This document shows positions 1-6,361 of a stretch of 7,009 nt of DNA, piece by piece. Made by a program: the position numbers and the translations under genes. The notes beneath the pieces are model-generated. The model was given only the letters and a program-made list of their open reading frames with translations, was not told the origin of the DNA and searched no databases. The stretch lies in the NCBI GenBank assembly GCA_002409455.1, contig DHNI01000052.1, positions 4,369-11,377 of the forward strand. The letters run 5' to 3'. Numbering within the stretch: position 1 is the first letter of the stretch; every line of letters begins with the position of its first letter. The DNA comes from Firmicutes bacterium UBA5420 (lineage in GTDB: Bacteria; Bacillota; Limnochordia; Darwinibacteriales; Darwinibacteriaceae).

Positions 1-120
1 TTGGCTGGTTATTAACCTCATTTTAACATCCCCAAACTTTACCAGCATTTTGGGTGTGCCATGGTTAACTTGCGTCTATAACCCACCCTTCACGAATTTC
101 CTCACAAAGAACTTTTGCGA

Positions 121-148
121 ATCCACCCCCTTTAAGCAGGGGGTGGAT
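121..148. other. Perfect inverted repeat / stem-loop
   Basis: The arms ATCCACCCCC (121-130) and GGGGGTGGAT (139-148) are exact reverse complements, and T131 can pair with A138, giving an 11-bp GC-rich stem with the 6-nt loop TTAAGC. No T-run follows immediately; a T-rich stretch starts about 13 bases later (161-177). It may be a weak terminator for an upstream gene. The sequence also resembles the terminal hairpin at the right end of IS200/IS605-type (TnpB) elements. No transposase or TnpB coding remnant is visible inside the window, so the mobile-element reading is only a suggestion. The hairpin itself is certain. Confidence 0.75.
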
Positions 149-191
149 AGTCATATGTTAATTTCTCTTTTTGTTTGCAGGATTTTCGGCG

Positions 192-220
192 TTTAACCAT
201 AATTACTACAGTGATACAAT
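192..220 (+). promoter_or_regulatory. Candidate sigma-70-type promoter with extended -10
   Basis: TACAAT at 215-220 matches five of six bases of the -10 consensus. It is preceded by TG at 212-213, giving the extended -10 form TGaTACAAT. A weak -35 (TTTAAC, 192-197) sits 17 bp upstream, as tolerated with extended -10 boxes. Transcription would start near 227 and leave a leader of about 100 nt before the GTG start at 328. The position suits the operon promoter, but no experimental support can be seen here. Confidence 0.45.
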
Positions 221-227
221 TGTAGTA
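204..227. promoter_or_regulatory. Nested inverted repeats over the -10 box (operator-like)
   Basis: The arms TACTACA (204-210) and TGTAGTA (221-227) are perfect 7-bp inverted repeats 10 bp apart. Overlapping them is a perfect 10-bp palindrome TACAATTGTA (215-224), which has the form TACA-N2-TGTA and shares the right arm. Both lie over the candidate -10 hexamer, where a bound repressor would block RNA polymerase. TACA/TGTA half-sites are the known recognition elements of BlaI/MecI and CopY winged-helix repressors. Assignment to that family is inference from motif shape only; no regulator gene is in the window. Confidence 0.4.
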
Positions 228-311
228 TTGACACATTTCCACACAATACGCTCAAAGGGGTGGTGCGGGGGTAACGTTTCTGCTTTATATGCACTGAATA
301 AGATTTATGAA

Positions 312-321
312 AAGGAAGGTG
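312..321 (+). promoter_or_regulatory. Shine-Dalgarno sequence that selects the GTG start
   Basis: AAGGAAGGTG (312-321, continuing into A322) is nearly complementary to the 16S rRNA 3' end. It ends 6 bases before the GTG at 328, which is normal spacing. It lies inside the longer reading frame that opens with ATG at 307, and that ATG has no purine-rich site ahead of it. This favours translation from 328. Confidence 0.75.
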
Positions 322-327
322 ACTTGT

Positions 328-2796
328 GTGTCAAACCGTAAGTTAACTATTAGCGTTCTGGTAACAATCTTGTTGCTAGCCATGGCATTTAGTGTCGGCG
401 CAGAAGAAAAACGTATGGCAACTTGGGTTGATGAAGTAATTATTGTTGAAGAGCCATCCGTCACTAACGCTGTCGCTCGTTTGCAGGCCGGAGACATTGA
501 TGTTTATGCATCAACATCATCTGAACCTGTTCCATTTGCAACAATTCTTAGCGATCCAAATCTTGACTATTACCAGACATTTGGATCCTATAGCGAAATC
601 ACATGGAACCCCGTAGGGCCAACCTTTGAAGATGGCCGTCTCAATCCGTTTGGAATTCGCAGAATTCGCGAAGCAACAAACTGGCTTATCGATCGAGACT
701 ACATTGCGCAAGAATTATATGGTGGCCTAGCACTTCCAAAATCCACCATGTTGAACAATGCCTATGTTGACTATTCGCGTGTTGTAGAAACCGCACGTTC
801 CCTCGAGTTCCAATATGCCTATGACTTTGATTTAGCCAAGGAAATAATTACCGAGGAAATGATGGCCGCCGGTGCTTCACTTGTTGATGGCAAGTGGCAT
901 TATGATGGTCAACCAATCGAAATCTTAATCCTAGCCCGAAACGAAGATCAACGTAAAGAAGTCGGTGACTACTTGGCCGATCAGCTCGAAGCTGTCGGTT
1001 TTATTGCAACTGTTGATTACCGTTCTGGCGCTGAAGCCTCTCCAATCTGGATGATGGGTGATCCTTGGGAAGGCCAATGGCATGCCTATACTGGTGGATG
1101 GGGTGCCGGTGCAGTTTATCGGGATCAAGGTCACATCTTTGACCAAATGTACACCCGCAGAACCATGAGCCAACCTCTCTGGCAAGCACTAGAGCCAATT
1201 CCTGAACTCGACGAAATCTCCGAAATGCTGTATTATAAGAGATTCTCGACTATGGAAGAGAGAGCAGCACTTTATTCAAGAGCTTTGGAACTTGCTTTCC
1301 AAGACTCGCCACGTATTTACACAGTTGACCAAATCTCCTATGTACCACGCCGTGCTGATGTTAGCGTAGCTTCTGACTTAGCCCAAGGTATGTCCAGTAC
1401 TGCCCTATGGCCAAGCACACTGCGCCGCGGTGATGAAATTGGTGGTACAGTAACAATTGGTTCGCAACAAGTACTCGTTGAGCCATGGAACCCCGTTGGC
1501 GGCTCGAACTGGACTTTTGACCAGTTACCAATGAGAGCTACCTTTGATCGTGGCTTCATCAGTAATCCATTTACCGGTAACTACATGCCTCATCGCATTG
1601 AGAAAATTGAAGTTACCGTACTAGAAGGCCTGCCTGTCGCAAAAGAAGAAGCGTCAGACTGGGTAACCCTGAACTTTGCACCTGAAATTGAAGTACCTGG
1701 CGACGCCTGGCTCTATTGGGATGGATCTCTCGGACGCATGGTTACTGTTGCTGAGAAATATCCTGAAGGCTTAACAGCTCCTCGCCACACCGTTGTTTAT
1801 TATCGCGAAGACATGTTTGACACTGTAACATGGCATGATGGTAGCCCATTCACAGTTGGCGATATGTTACTACCAACGGTACTTGATTGGGATCGTGGAT
1901 TTGAAGAGAGTGACGTCTTCGACCCAGCAGCCGAAGCTTCCGTCAAGACTGCAATGAACAACGCCCGTGGTTGGAGAATCATCTCCCTCGATCCGTTTGT
2001 TTATGAACTCTGGTCACAATCTTGGTACATTGATGCCGAGCAGAACATTGGCGATCTGTTTGCCCCATATTACAACTATGGTGCACAACCTTGGCATACA
2101 CTTGTTCTAGGTATGATGGCTGAGCAGAACGGCGAGTTAGCCTTTACCGCATCCAAGGCCAATACGCTAGATGCAGAGTGGCTCGGATACAATATGGGAC
2201 CAAGCTTGCCGATTCTTGACAAGCACCTTGATATTGCAATTGACAGCAATTACCTCCCATATGCAGACTTCCTAAGTCAGTATGTTTCCGAGGAAGAAGT
2301 TGCCAGTCGCTATGCTAACGCCAAAGCCTGGTATCAAGATAAAGGTCACTTCTGGATTGGTAATGGTCCTATGTACCTCGAAAAGACCTATCCAACCGAA
2401 AGAATGGTTCACCTCAAGCGCTATGAGAACTACTCAGAACCCGCTGATAAGTGGTCCATGTTTGACGAACCAAGGATAGCCGAAGCAGAACTTTCCGGAC
2501 CAGCTCGCGTCAGAGCCGGCAGCGAAATTGCTTTCGATGTTGAGATCACCTTTGCAGGCGAACCGTATGAAATGGAATTCATCCAGGAAGTAAAATACAT
2601 CGTTCTGGATGCCACCGGTAGCGTTGCTATCAGCGGTTATGCAAGTCCAGTGGCCGATGGGCTGTACGAAATCGTCCTAACCGGCGAACAAACACAGCAA
2701 CTGCCAATCGGATCCAACACAATCGAAGCAATCGTTCTCCCAACACTTGTCGCTAGTGCAACATTCAGCGCACACACCTTTGTAACATTGCCATAG
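328..2796 (+). CDS. Solute-binding protein of Opp/Dpp-type ABC importer, permuted layout
   Basis: This secreted protein captures the transported solute and delivers it to the permeases encoded next. GTG at 328 is chosen for its Shine-Dalgarno site; ATG at 307 would add seven residues. Residues 1-25 form a Sec signal peptide: N3-R4-K5, a hydrophobic core at about 6-20, and a likely cut after V23-G24-A25. There is no lipobox, and the mature protein has no cysteine. Residues 30-360 look like the second half of an SBP_bac_5 protein (family 5): ARLQAGDIDV (50-59), a typical PFGIRRIREATNWLIDRD block (107-124), and AKEII...LADQLEAVGF (170-225). Residues 370-718 look like the first half: GGTVTIG (372-378), EPWNPV (385-390), VTWHDGSPFTVGD (500-512), GNGPMYLEK (678-686). 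A beta-rich, probably Ig-like tail follows (718-822). At 822 residues it is much longer than the usual 500-600. The family is clear; the substrate is not. Confidence 0.88.
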   Translation: MSNRKLTISVLVTILLLAMAFSVGAEEKRMATWVDEVIIVEEPSVTNAVARLQAGDIDVYASTSSEPVPFATILSDPNLDYYQTFGSYSEITWNPVGPTFEDGRLNPFGIRRIREATNWLIDRDYIAQELYGGLALPKSTMLNNAYVDYSRVVETARSLEFQYAYDFDLAKEIITEEMMAAGASLVDGKWHYDGQPIEILILARNEDQRKEVGDYLADQLEAVGFIATVDYRSGAEASPIWMMGDPWEGQWHAYTGGWGAGAVYRDQGHIFDQMYTRRTMSQPLWQALEPIPELDEISEMLYYKRFSTMEERAALYSRALELAFQDSPRIYTVDQISYVPRRADVSVASDLAQGMSSTALWPSTLRRGDEIGGTVTIGSQQVLVEPWNPVGGSNWTFDQLPMRATFDRGFISNPFTGNYMPHRIEKIEVTVLEGLPVAKEEASDWVTLNFAPEIEVPGDAWLYWDGSLGRMVTVAEKYPEGLTAPRHTVVYYREDMFDTVTWHDGSPFTVGDMLLPTVLDWDRGFEESDVFDPAAEASVKTAMNNARGWRIISLDPFVYELWSQSWYIDAEQNIGDLFAPYYNYGAQPWHTLVLGMMAEQNGELAFTASKANTLDAEWLGYNMGPSLPILDKHLDIAIDSNYLPYADFLSQYVSEEEVASRYANAKAWYQDKGHFWIGNGPMYLEKTYPTERMVHLKRYENYSEPADKWSMFDEPRIAEAELSGPARVRAGSEIAFDVEITFAGEPYEMEFIQEVKYIVLDATGSVAISGYASPVADGLYEIVLTGEQTQQLPIGSNTIEAIVLPTLVASATFSAHTFVTLP

Positions 2797-2828
2797 GTGG
2801 GAGACGGAAGTTTCAACGCTAGACTCTA

Positions 2829-2859
2829 AAGCGAGGGCGTGGAGTCCACGCCCTCGCTT
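2829..2859 (+). terminator. Strong hairpin between binding-protein and permease genes (partial terminator / mRNA stabiliser)
   Basis: The arms AAGCGAGGGCGTGG (2829-2842) and CCACGCCCTCGCTT (2846-2859) are exact reverse complements, giving a 14-bp GC-rich stem with the 3-nt loop AGT. A moderately T-rich tail follows (CTTCTTCTGTT, 2860-2870) rather than a clean U-run. It begins 32 bases after the binding-protein stop, and the next gene's ribosome binding site comes 21 bases after it. Hairpins in this place are known in binding-protein transporter operons to protect the upstream message and lower downstream transcription. That role is inferred; the structure is plain. Confidence 0.85.
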
Positions 2860-2894
2860 CTTCTGTTCCAGATCAATACCGGGAGGTATAGGAA

Positions 2895-4028
2895 ATGCAA
2901 AATATTGAAACTGCGCAAGGACAGTCTGCAGTAATGCGTCAACGTAGGCTGAGTAGTCTAAACCGCATTGTCAAATATGTACTCGTGCGTGGACTAACCT
3001 TGCTCGTCACAGTTACAATCGGAGTATACCTAGCCATCTTAATTGCTAATGGCGGCGGCTATGTAGACGAGATGCGCAAGGGACAAATCCGAGAATCGGT
3101 TTCCATACAAATGGCAGGCGACCCTGAGAATGCGTTTTTGACGCTCCAAGAACGTCGGGCGCTCGAGGAAAGTATGGTTAATACACAAATCGAACAACTA
3201 GGCCTACATCGCCCGTTTGCGATCAGGAGCGTTGAGTATCTATGGAGCGGTCTCACCCTCGACCTAGGACGTGCTGATTATCTGCTTAGCGATAGTGGAT
3301 CACGTCAAGTTCGTAGTATCCTAGGAGAACGGCTTGGCCCAACACTGCTCTTAATGGCTACTGGTCAACTTCTCCTCTTTTTCAGTTCGCTAGCTTTGGG
3401 GCTCTTCCTATCGCGGCGTTATGGTACCTTTTTAGATAAATTTATTATTGCAATGGCACCTACCAGTTCAGCACCAGCATGGTTTTGGGGCATGTTTCTC
3501 ATTTTAATATTTGCTGCCGTGCTCGGGTGGCTGCCTTTTGGCGGCATGGTTGGTGCACCGCCACCGACAAGCACCTTTTGGCGCTTTATGAGCACGCTAA
3601 AACACATGATTTTACCAGTAACAGCCCTGCTCATTTCTTCAATTTTCGCGAGTGCCTACTCTCGACGGACATTTTTCTTAATCTATTCCAGCGAGGACTA
3701 TGTAGAGATGGCAAAGGCTAAAGGACTATCTGATCGGGAAATCGAACGCCGTTATGTATTGAGGCCAACACTACCCACTATTATCACTAGCTTTTTGCTA
3801 ACGATTATTGGTTTGTGGGTGGGCGCTATCGTGTTTGAGACGGTCTTTAACTGGCCAGGAATTGGACGCTTAACCCAGCAGGCCATTAACATGTTTGATA
3901 CGCCCGTCATTGTAGCTACTACTGTGATTTATGCCTATCTTTTGGCTGTCACGGTATTTTTACTTGATATAATTTACGCCTTGGTTGATCCCAGAGTGAA
4001 AATTGGTGGAGGTGGAACTAAGTCATGA
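2895..4028 (+). CDS. ABC importer permease, DppB/OppB family
   Basis: This is one of the two membrane subunits forming the transport channel in the cytoplasmic membrane. The 377 residues show six likely membrane segments at about 29-52, 148-172, 183-212, 238-256, 294-318 and 338-364. The cytoplasmic EAA-type loop that docks on an ATPase is at 268-290 (YVEMAKAKGLSDREIERR). Family hallmarks include LGLHRPF (102-108), ETVFNWPGIG (315-324) and the closing YALVDPRVK (361-369). It is somewhat longer than typical family members (about 300-340) because of about 25 extra N-terminal residues and a long extracytoplasmic loop (53-147). ATG 2895 is supported by GGGAGGT at 2881-2887. The stop overlaps the next start by 4 nt (ATGA), indicating translational coupling. 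It is the first gene after the intergenic hairpin, so its expression probably depends on read-through. Confidence 0.95.
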   Translation: MQNIETAQGQSAVMRQRRLSSLNRIVKYVLVRGLTLLVTVTIGVYLAILIANGGGYVDEMRKGQIRESVSIQMAGDPENAFLTLQERRALEESMVNTQIEQLGLHRPFAIRSVEYLWSGLTLDLGRADYLLSDSGSRQVRSILGERLGPTLLLMATGQLLLFFSSLALGLFLSRRYGTFLDKFIIAMAPTSSAPAWFWGMFLILIFAAVLGWLPFGGMVGAPPPTSTFWRFMSTLKHMILPVTALLISSIFASAYSRRTFFLIYSSEDYVEMAKAKGLSDREIERRYVLRPTLPTIITSFLLTIIGLWVGAIVFETVFNWPGIGRLTQQAINMFDTPVIVATTVIYAYLLAVTVFLLDIIYALVDPRVKIGGGGTKS

Positions 4029-5368
4029 AAGCAACCCTAAGCAACGCTTTTCGCCAGTTAAGACGTTACCCTTCGGCAGTCGTAGGATGCATTATCATTC
4101 TACTTCTAGTCTTCATGGCTATCTACGCAATGATCGCTATACCCTATAGTGAGGCCGTTAGACTATGGCGAGGCGCAGACAATGTCTGGATCCAAACCCC
4201 TCGTAATGCTGCCCCTGCTTGGTTTAATTACTTTTACCGTGAAAAGCAGCCTGAATCAATCGTGATGAAAACAGCCGAGGATCCCAGCCTAAAGCAAGTT
4301 GTGGATTTAGGTGGCGGAGTTTCTACGTCTGACTTTGTCTTTGAATTCGATTATCAGTACGATGGCTTTCCGACAGAGCTCTCTGTCTTCTTTGATGCTC
4401 AGTATAGTGCTGCCCGCCCTAATGTAGCTCTAAAATGGGTTACGCCCGATGGCCGTGAAATCCCCATTGCAGATCTGTCTGTTCGGGCGAGCGAGAATTA
4501 CTCTATTTCGCAAGATACGAAGGTCACGCGCAGACTCGGTGGCGTCGTCCCTGAAAGAGGCCTTTTCGCGGATCCGAACAACCCTAACAAGGTTCTCAAG
4601 GGCACCTACCAGCTCGTGGGTGAAGGTCTTATCTTTGAAGAGGGATCCAGCGTTGATGCCTCCCTCGTTGTCTATGGAAAATTGCACGGCATTGCAGGAA
4701 CAGACCACCGCCGCCGCGACATTACGATTGCCCTTCTTTGGGGTACTCCAGTAGCTTTGGCCTTTGGTTTAGTGGCTGCTGTTGGCTCCTCCATTGCCAC
4801 CATGTTCTTAGGAGCAGCTTCTGTATGGTTTGGTGGCTGGATCGACTGGCTAATTCGTAGAATCAATGAAGTTGTCATGATCCTACCCCTCTTGCCCATT
4901 CTCATTATGATTGGGTTGTTCTACTCTCGTAGTATTTGGGTAATATTGGGTGTAGTAATTGCCCTTGGAATTTTCGGTTCGGGTATTCTCAGCTACCGCG
5001 CCATGTTCCTACAGGTAAAGGAGTCAGGCTATATTGATGCCGCCAGAGCCTATGGGGCAGGAAGTGGCCGAATCATTTTCCGTTATATGATCCCCAAGAT
5101 TATCCCGACCTTGATTCCGGGATTCGTAACCCAGGTGCCGTCCTTCGTTTTCCTAGAGGCAACGTTATCAGTCCTAGGTTTGGGTGATCCTGTATTACCA
5201 ACGTGGGGTAAACTTCTCAATGATGCCCAAGGAAATGGTGCATTATTGAACGGATACTTTTATTGGGTACTAGAGCCCGCATTCTTGCTCATGTTAGCTG
5301 GGTTAGGATTTGCAATGCTTGGTTTTGCCCTTGACCGCATCTTCAACCCACGCCTAAGGGGGATATAG
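4025..5368 (+). CDS. ABC importer permease, DppC/OppC family, with large extracytoplasmic insertion
   Basis: This is the second membrane subunit, pairing with the preceding permease. At 447 residues it is about 150 longer than a usual DppC/OppC protein. Segment 1 is at about 19-40. A hydrophilic, beta-strand-rich region follows (41-222), where normal members have only a short linker. The family core then resumes with GTDHRRRD (225-232; usual form GTDxxGRD), a membrane segment at about 235-265 and further segments to 437. The EAA loop is at 333-361 (YIDAARAYGAGSGRIIFRYM). Also typical are FLEATLSVLGLGDP (376-389), TWGKLL (393-398) and a C-terminal NPRLRG (441-446). GGAGGTG at 4008-4014 serves the ATG. 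The inserted region has no cysteines and no repeat that I can see, and I do not recognise its fold. It probably contacts the binding protein or its cargo outside the membrane. Confidence 0.95.
   Translation: MKATLSNAFRQLRRYPSAVVGCIIILLLVFMAIYAMIAIPYSEAVRLWRGADNVWIQTPRNAAPAWFNYFYREKQPESIVMKTAEDPSLKQVVDLGGGVSTSDFVFEFDYQYDGFPTELSVFFDAQYSAARPNVALKWVTPDGREIPIADLSVRASENYSISQDTKVTRRLGGVVPERGLFADPNNPNKVLKGTYQLVGEGLIFEEGSSVDASLVVYGKLHGIAGTDHRRRDITIALLWGTPVALAFGLVAAVGSSIATMFLGAASVWFGGWIDWLIRRINEVVMILPLLPILIMIGLFYSRSIWVILGVVIALGIFGSGILSYRAMFLQVKESGYIDAARAYGAGSGRIIFRYMIPKIIPTLIPGFVTQVPSFVFLEATLSVLGLGDPVLPTWGKLLNDAQGNGALLNGYFYWVLEPAFLLMLAGLGFAMLGFALDRIFNPRLRGI
4145..4690 (+). other. Extracytoplasmic insert domain of the second permease
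   Basis: Codons 41-222 encode the insertion between membrane segments 1 and 2. The early part is rich in aromatic residues and proline (about 47-75, e.g. APAWFNYFY at 63-71). From about 100 to 218, alternating hydrophobic/polar stretches suggest a beta-sandwich, for example FVFEFDYQYDG (104-114), TELSVFFDAQY (117-127) and NVALKWVTPDG (133-143). The domain ends directly before the GTD motif. It is predicted to lie outside the membrane because it sits between the first two segments of a type I permease. Its function is unknown. Confidence 0.7.
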
Positions 5369-5374
5369 AATAAT

Positions 5375-6361
5375 ATGAGTGATCAGAAAGTAATGCTTGA
5401 TGTTCAGAACCTAAAATTGTATTTTCGCACCCATGCTGGTCCTGTGCAAGCAGTAGATGATGTCAGTTTTAAGTTAAGAGCAGGACACACGCTGGCTGTG
5501 GTAGGCGAATCTGGGTGTGGAAAGACGTCCTTGGCCAAGGCGATCTTGCGCCTTCTTCCCCGTAACATTTCAACCTATAGTGGTTCTATTGTTTTTGATG
5601 GCAAGGATATCATGAAGTATAACGAAGACGAGTTTCGCAGGAAAATTCGTTGGTGCGAAATCGCTTCGGTGCCGCAGGCATCCATGAACTCGCTTAATCC
5701 CGTCGTTCGAATTGAAGACCAACTCATTGAACCGCTGTTGGCTCATGACAAGATGAGCAAACAACAGGCAAGGGCTAGAGTAGCTGAAGTCTTTGAAGTT
5801 GTGGGCTTGCCCATCGACTTCTTACAGCGCTACCCATTTGAGCTTAGTGGAGGCATGCGACAAAGAGCAATCATTGCCATGGCCCTGGCATCCGATCCAA
5901 AGCTTATTGTGCTTGATGAACCGTCATCAGCGCTGGATCTGTTGTCACAGGCAAACTTGATGAATGTTCTCAAAAGAGTCAAACAAGAAATCCAGACAAC
6001 ATTTATCCTCATTACCCATGATATTGGCACCGCCAGTGAATTGGCTGATGAAATTGCCGTTATGTACGCCGGAAAGATGGTTGAATACGCCTCAGCTCAG
6101 TATTTCTATACCGATGCACACCATCCCTATTCTCAGAAATTGATGGCGAGTGTACCAACGTTGCGGGAAGACAAGAAATTAGAGTTTATTCCAGGTCAGC
6201 CCCCTTCGCTCATCAACCCACCTACAGGTTGCCGCTTTGCAGCCCGGTGCGAGAAGAAGTTTGACAAGTGCTCCATGCAGCCAAATACGACACATCTAGA
6301 AAATGGAGCAACTGTGCAGTGCTGGCTATTTGACGAGACGGGAGAGGTGAAACATGCCTAG
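5375..6361 (+). CDS. ABC importer ATPase, DppD/OppD family
   Basis: This cytoplasmic ATPase powers import together with the next gene's product. It has 328 residues, a normal length for the family. All motifs are present: Walker A GESGCGKT (44-51), Q-loop Q101 in VPQASMNSLNP, signature LSGGMRQR (157-164), Walker B LIVLDEP (177-183) with catalytic E182, D-loop SALD (185-188) and H-loop H215 in ITHD. The C-terminal oligopeptide/dipeptide region has HHPYSQKLMASVP (249-261) and four cysteines, C286, C292, C299 and C316. The corresponding cysteines bind a [4Fe-4S] cluster in structurally studied DppD-type ATPases. The ATG lies 6 bases after the permease stop, and its Shine-Dalgarno AAGGGGGA (5356-5363) is inside the end of that gene. 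The stop overlaps the following gene by 8 nt. Confidence 0.96.
   Translation: MSDQKVMLDVQNLKLYFRTHAGPVQAVDDVSFKLRAGHTLAVVGESGCGKTSLAKAILRLLPRNISTYSGSIVFDGKDIMKYNEDEFRRKIRWCEIASVPQASMNSLNPVVRIEDQLIEPLLAHDKMSKQQARARVAEVFEVVGLPIDFLQRYPFELSGGMRQRAIIAMALASDPKLIVLDEPSSALDLLSQANLMNVLKRVKQEIQTTFILITHDIGTASELADEIAVMYAGKMVEYASAQYFYTDAHHPYSQKLMASVPTLREDKKLEFIPGQPPSLINPPTGCRFAARCEKKFDKCSMQPNTTHLENGATVQCWLFDETGEVKHA

Larger units (their letters stand above)
1..327. other. Intergenic region upstream of the transporter operon
   Basis: I find no gene here. The + strand frame beginning at base 2 stays open to a TAA at 194-196, but it has no convincing start with a ribosome binding site and its translation resembles nothing I know. 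The stretch holds, in order: AT-rich sequence with no recognisable element (1-120), a perfect hairpin (121-148), a pyrimidine-rich tract (161-177), nested inverted repeats over a candidate -10 box (204-227), a G-rich segment (257-271) and the Shine-Dalgarno sequence of the first gene (312-321). It reads as the end of an upstream unit followed by the operon's control region. Confidence 0.7.

Noticed and set aside
2..196. Open + strand frame of 64 codons ending in TAA at 194-196, possibly the tail of an upstream gene
   Set aside because: No start with a ribosome binding site, no recognisable protein pattern, and it runs through the perfect hairpin at 121-148, which is unlike coding sequence.
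228..233. Perfect -35 hexamer TTGACA
   Set aside because: No hexamer 15-19 bp downstream (249-258) resembles TATAAT, so I do not call a promoter from it.
931..1198. Reverse-strand open frames inside the binding-protein gene
   Set aside because: They are antisense to a clearly coding gene and lack ribosome sites and family resemblance. The same applies to the other antisense frames along the operon.
4145..4690. Possibility that the long insertion in the second permease is a frameshift or assembly artefact
   Set aside because: The frame is uninterrupted, the insert ends exactly at the conserved GTD motif, and its composition is protein-like with regular strand patterns.
4449..4754. 101-codon + strand frame within the second permease
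   Set aside because: It is out of frame with the permease, has an arginine/serine/leucine-rich shadow composition, and the permease frame is continuous across it.
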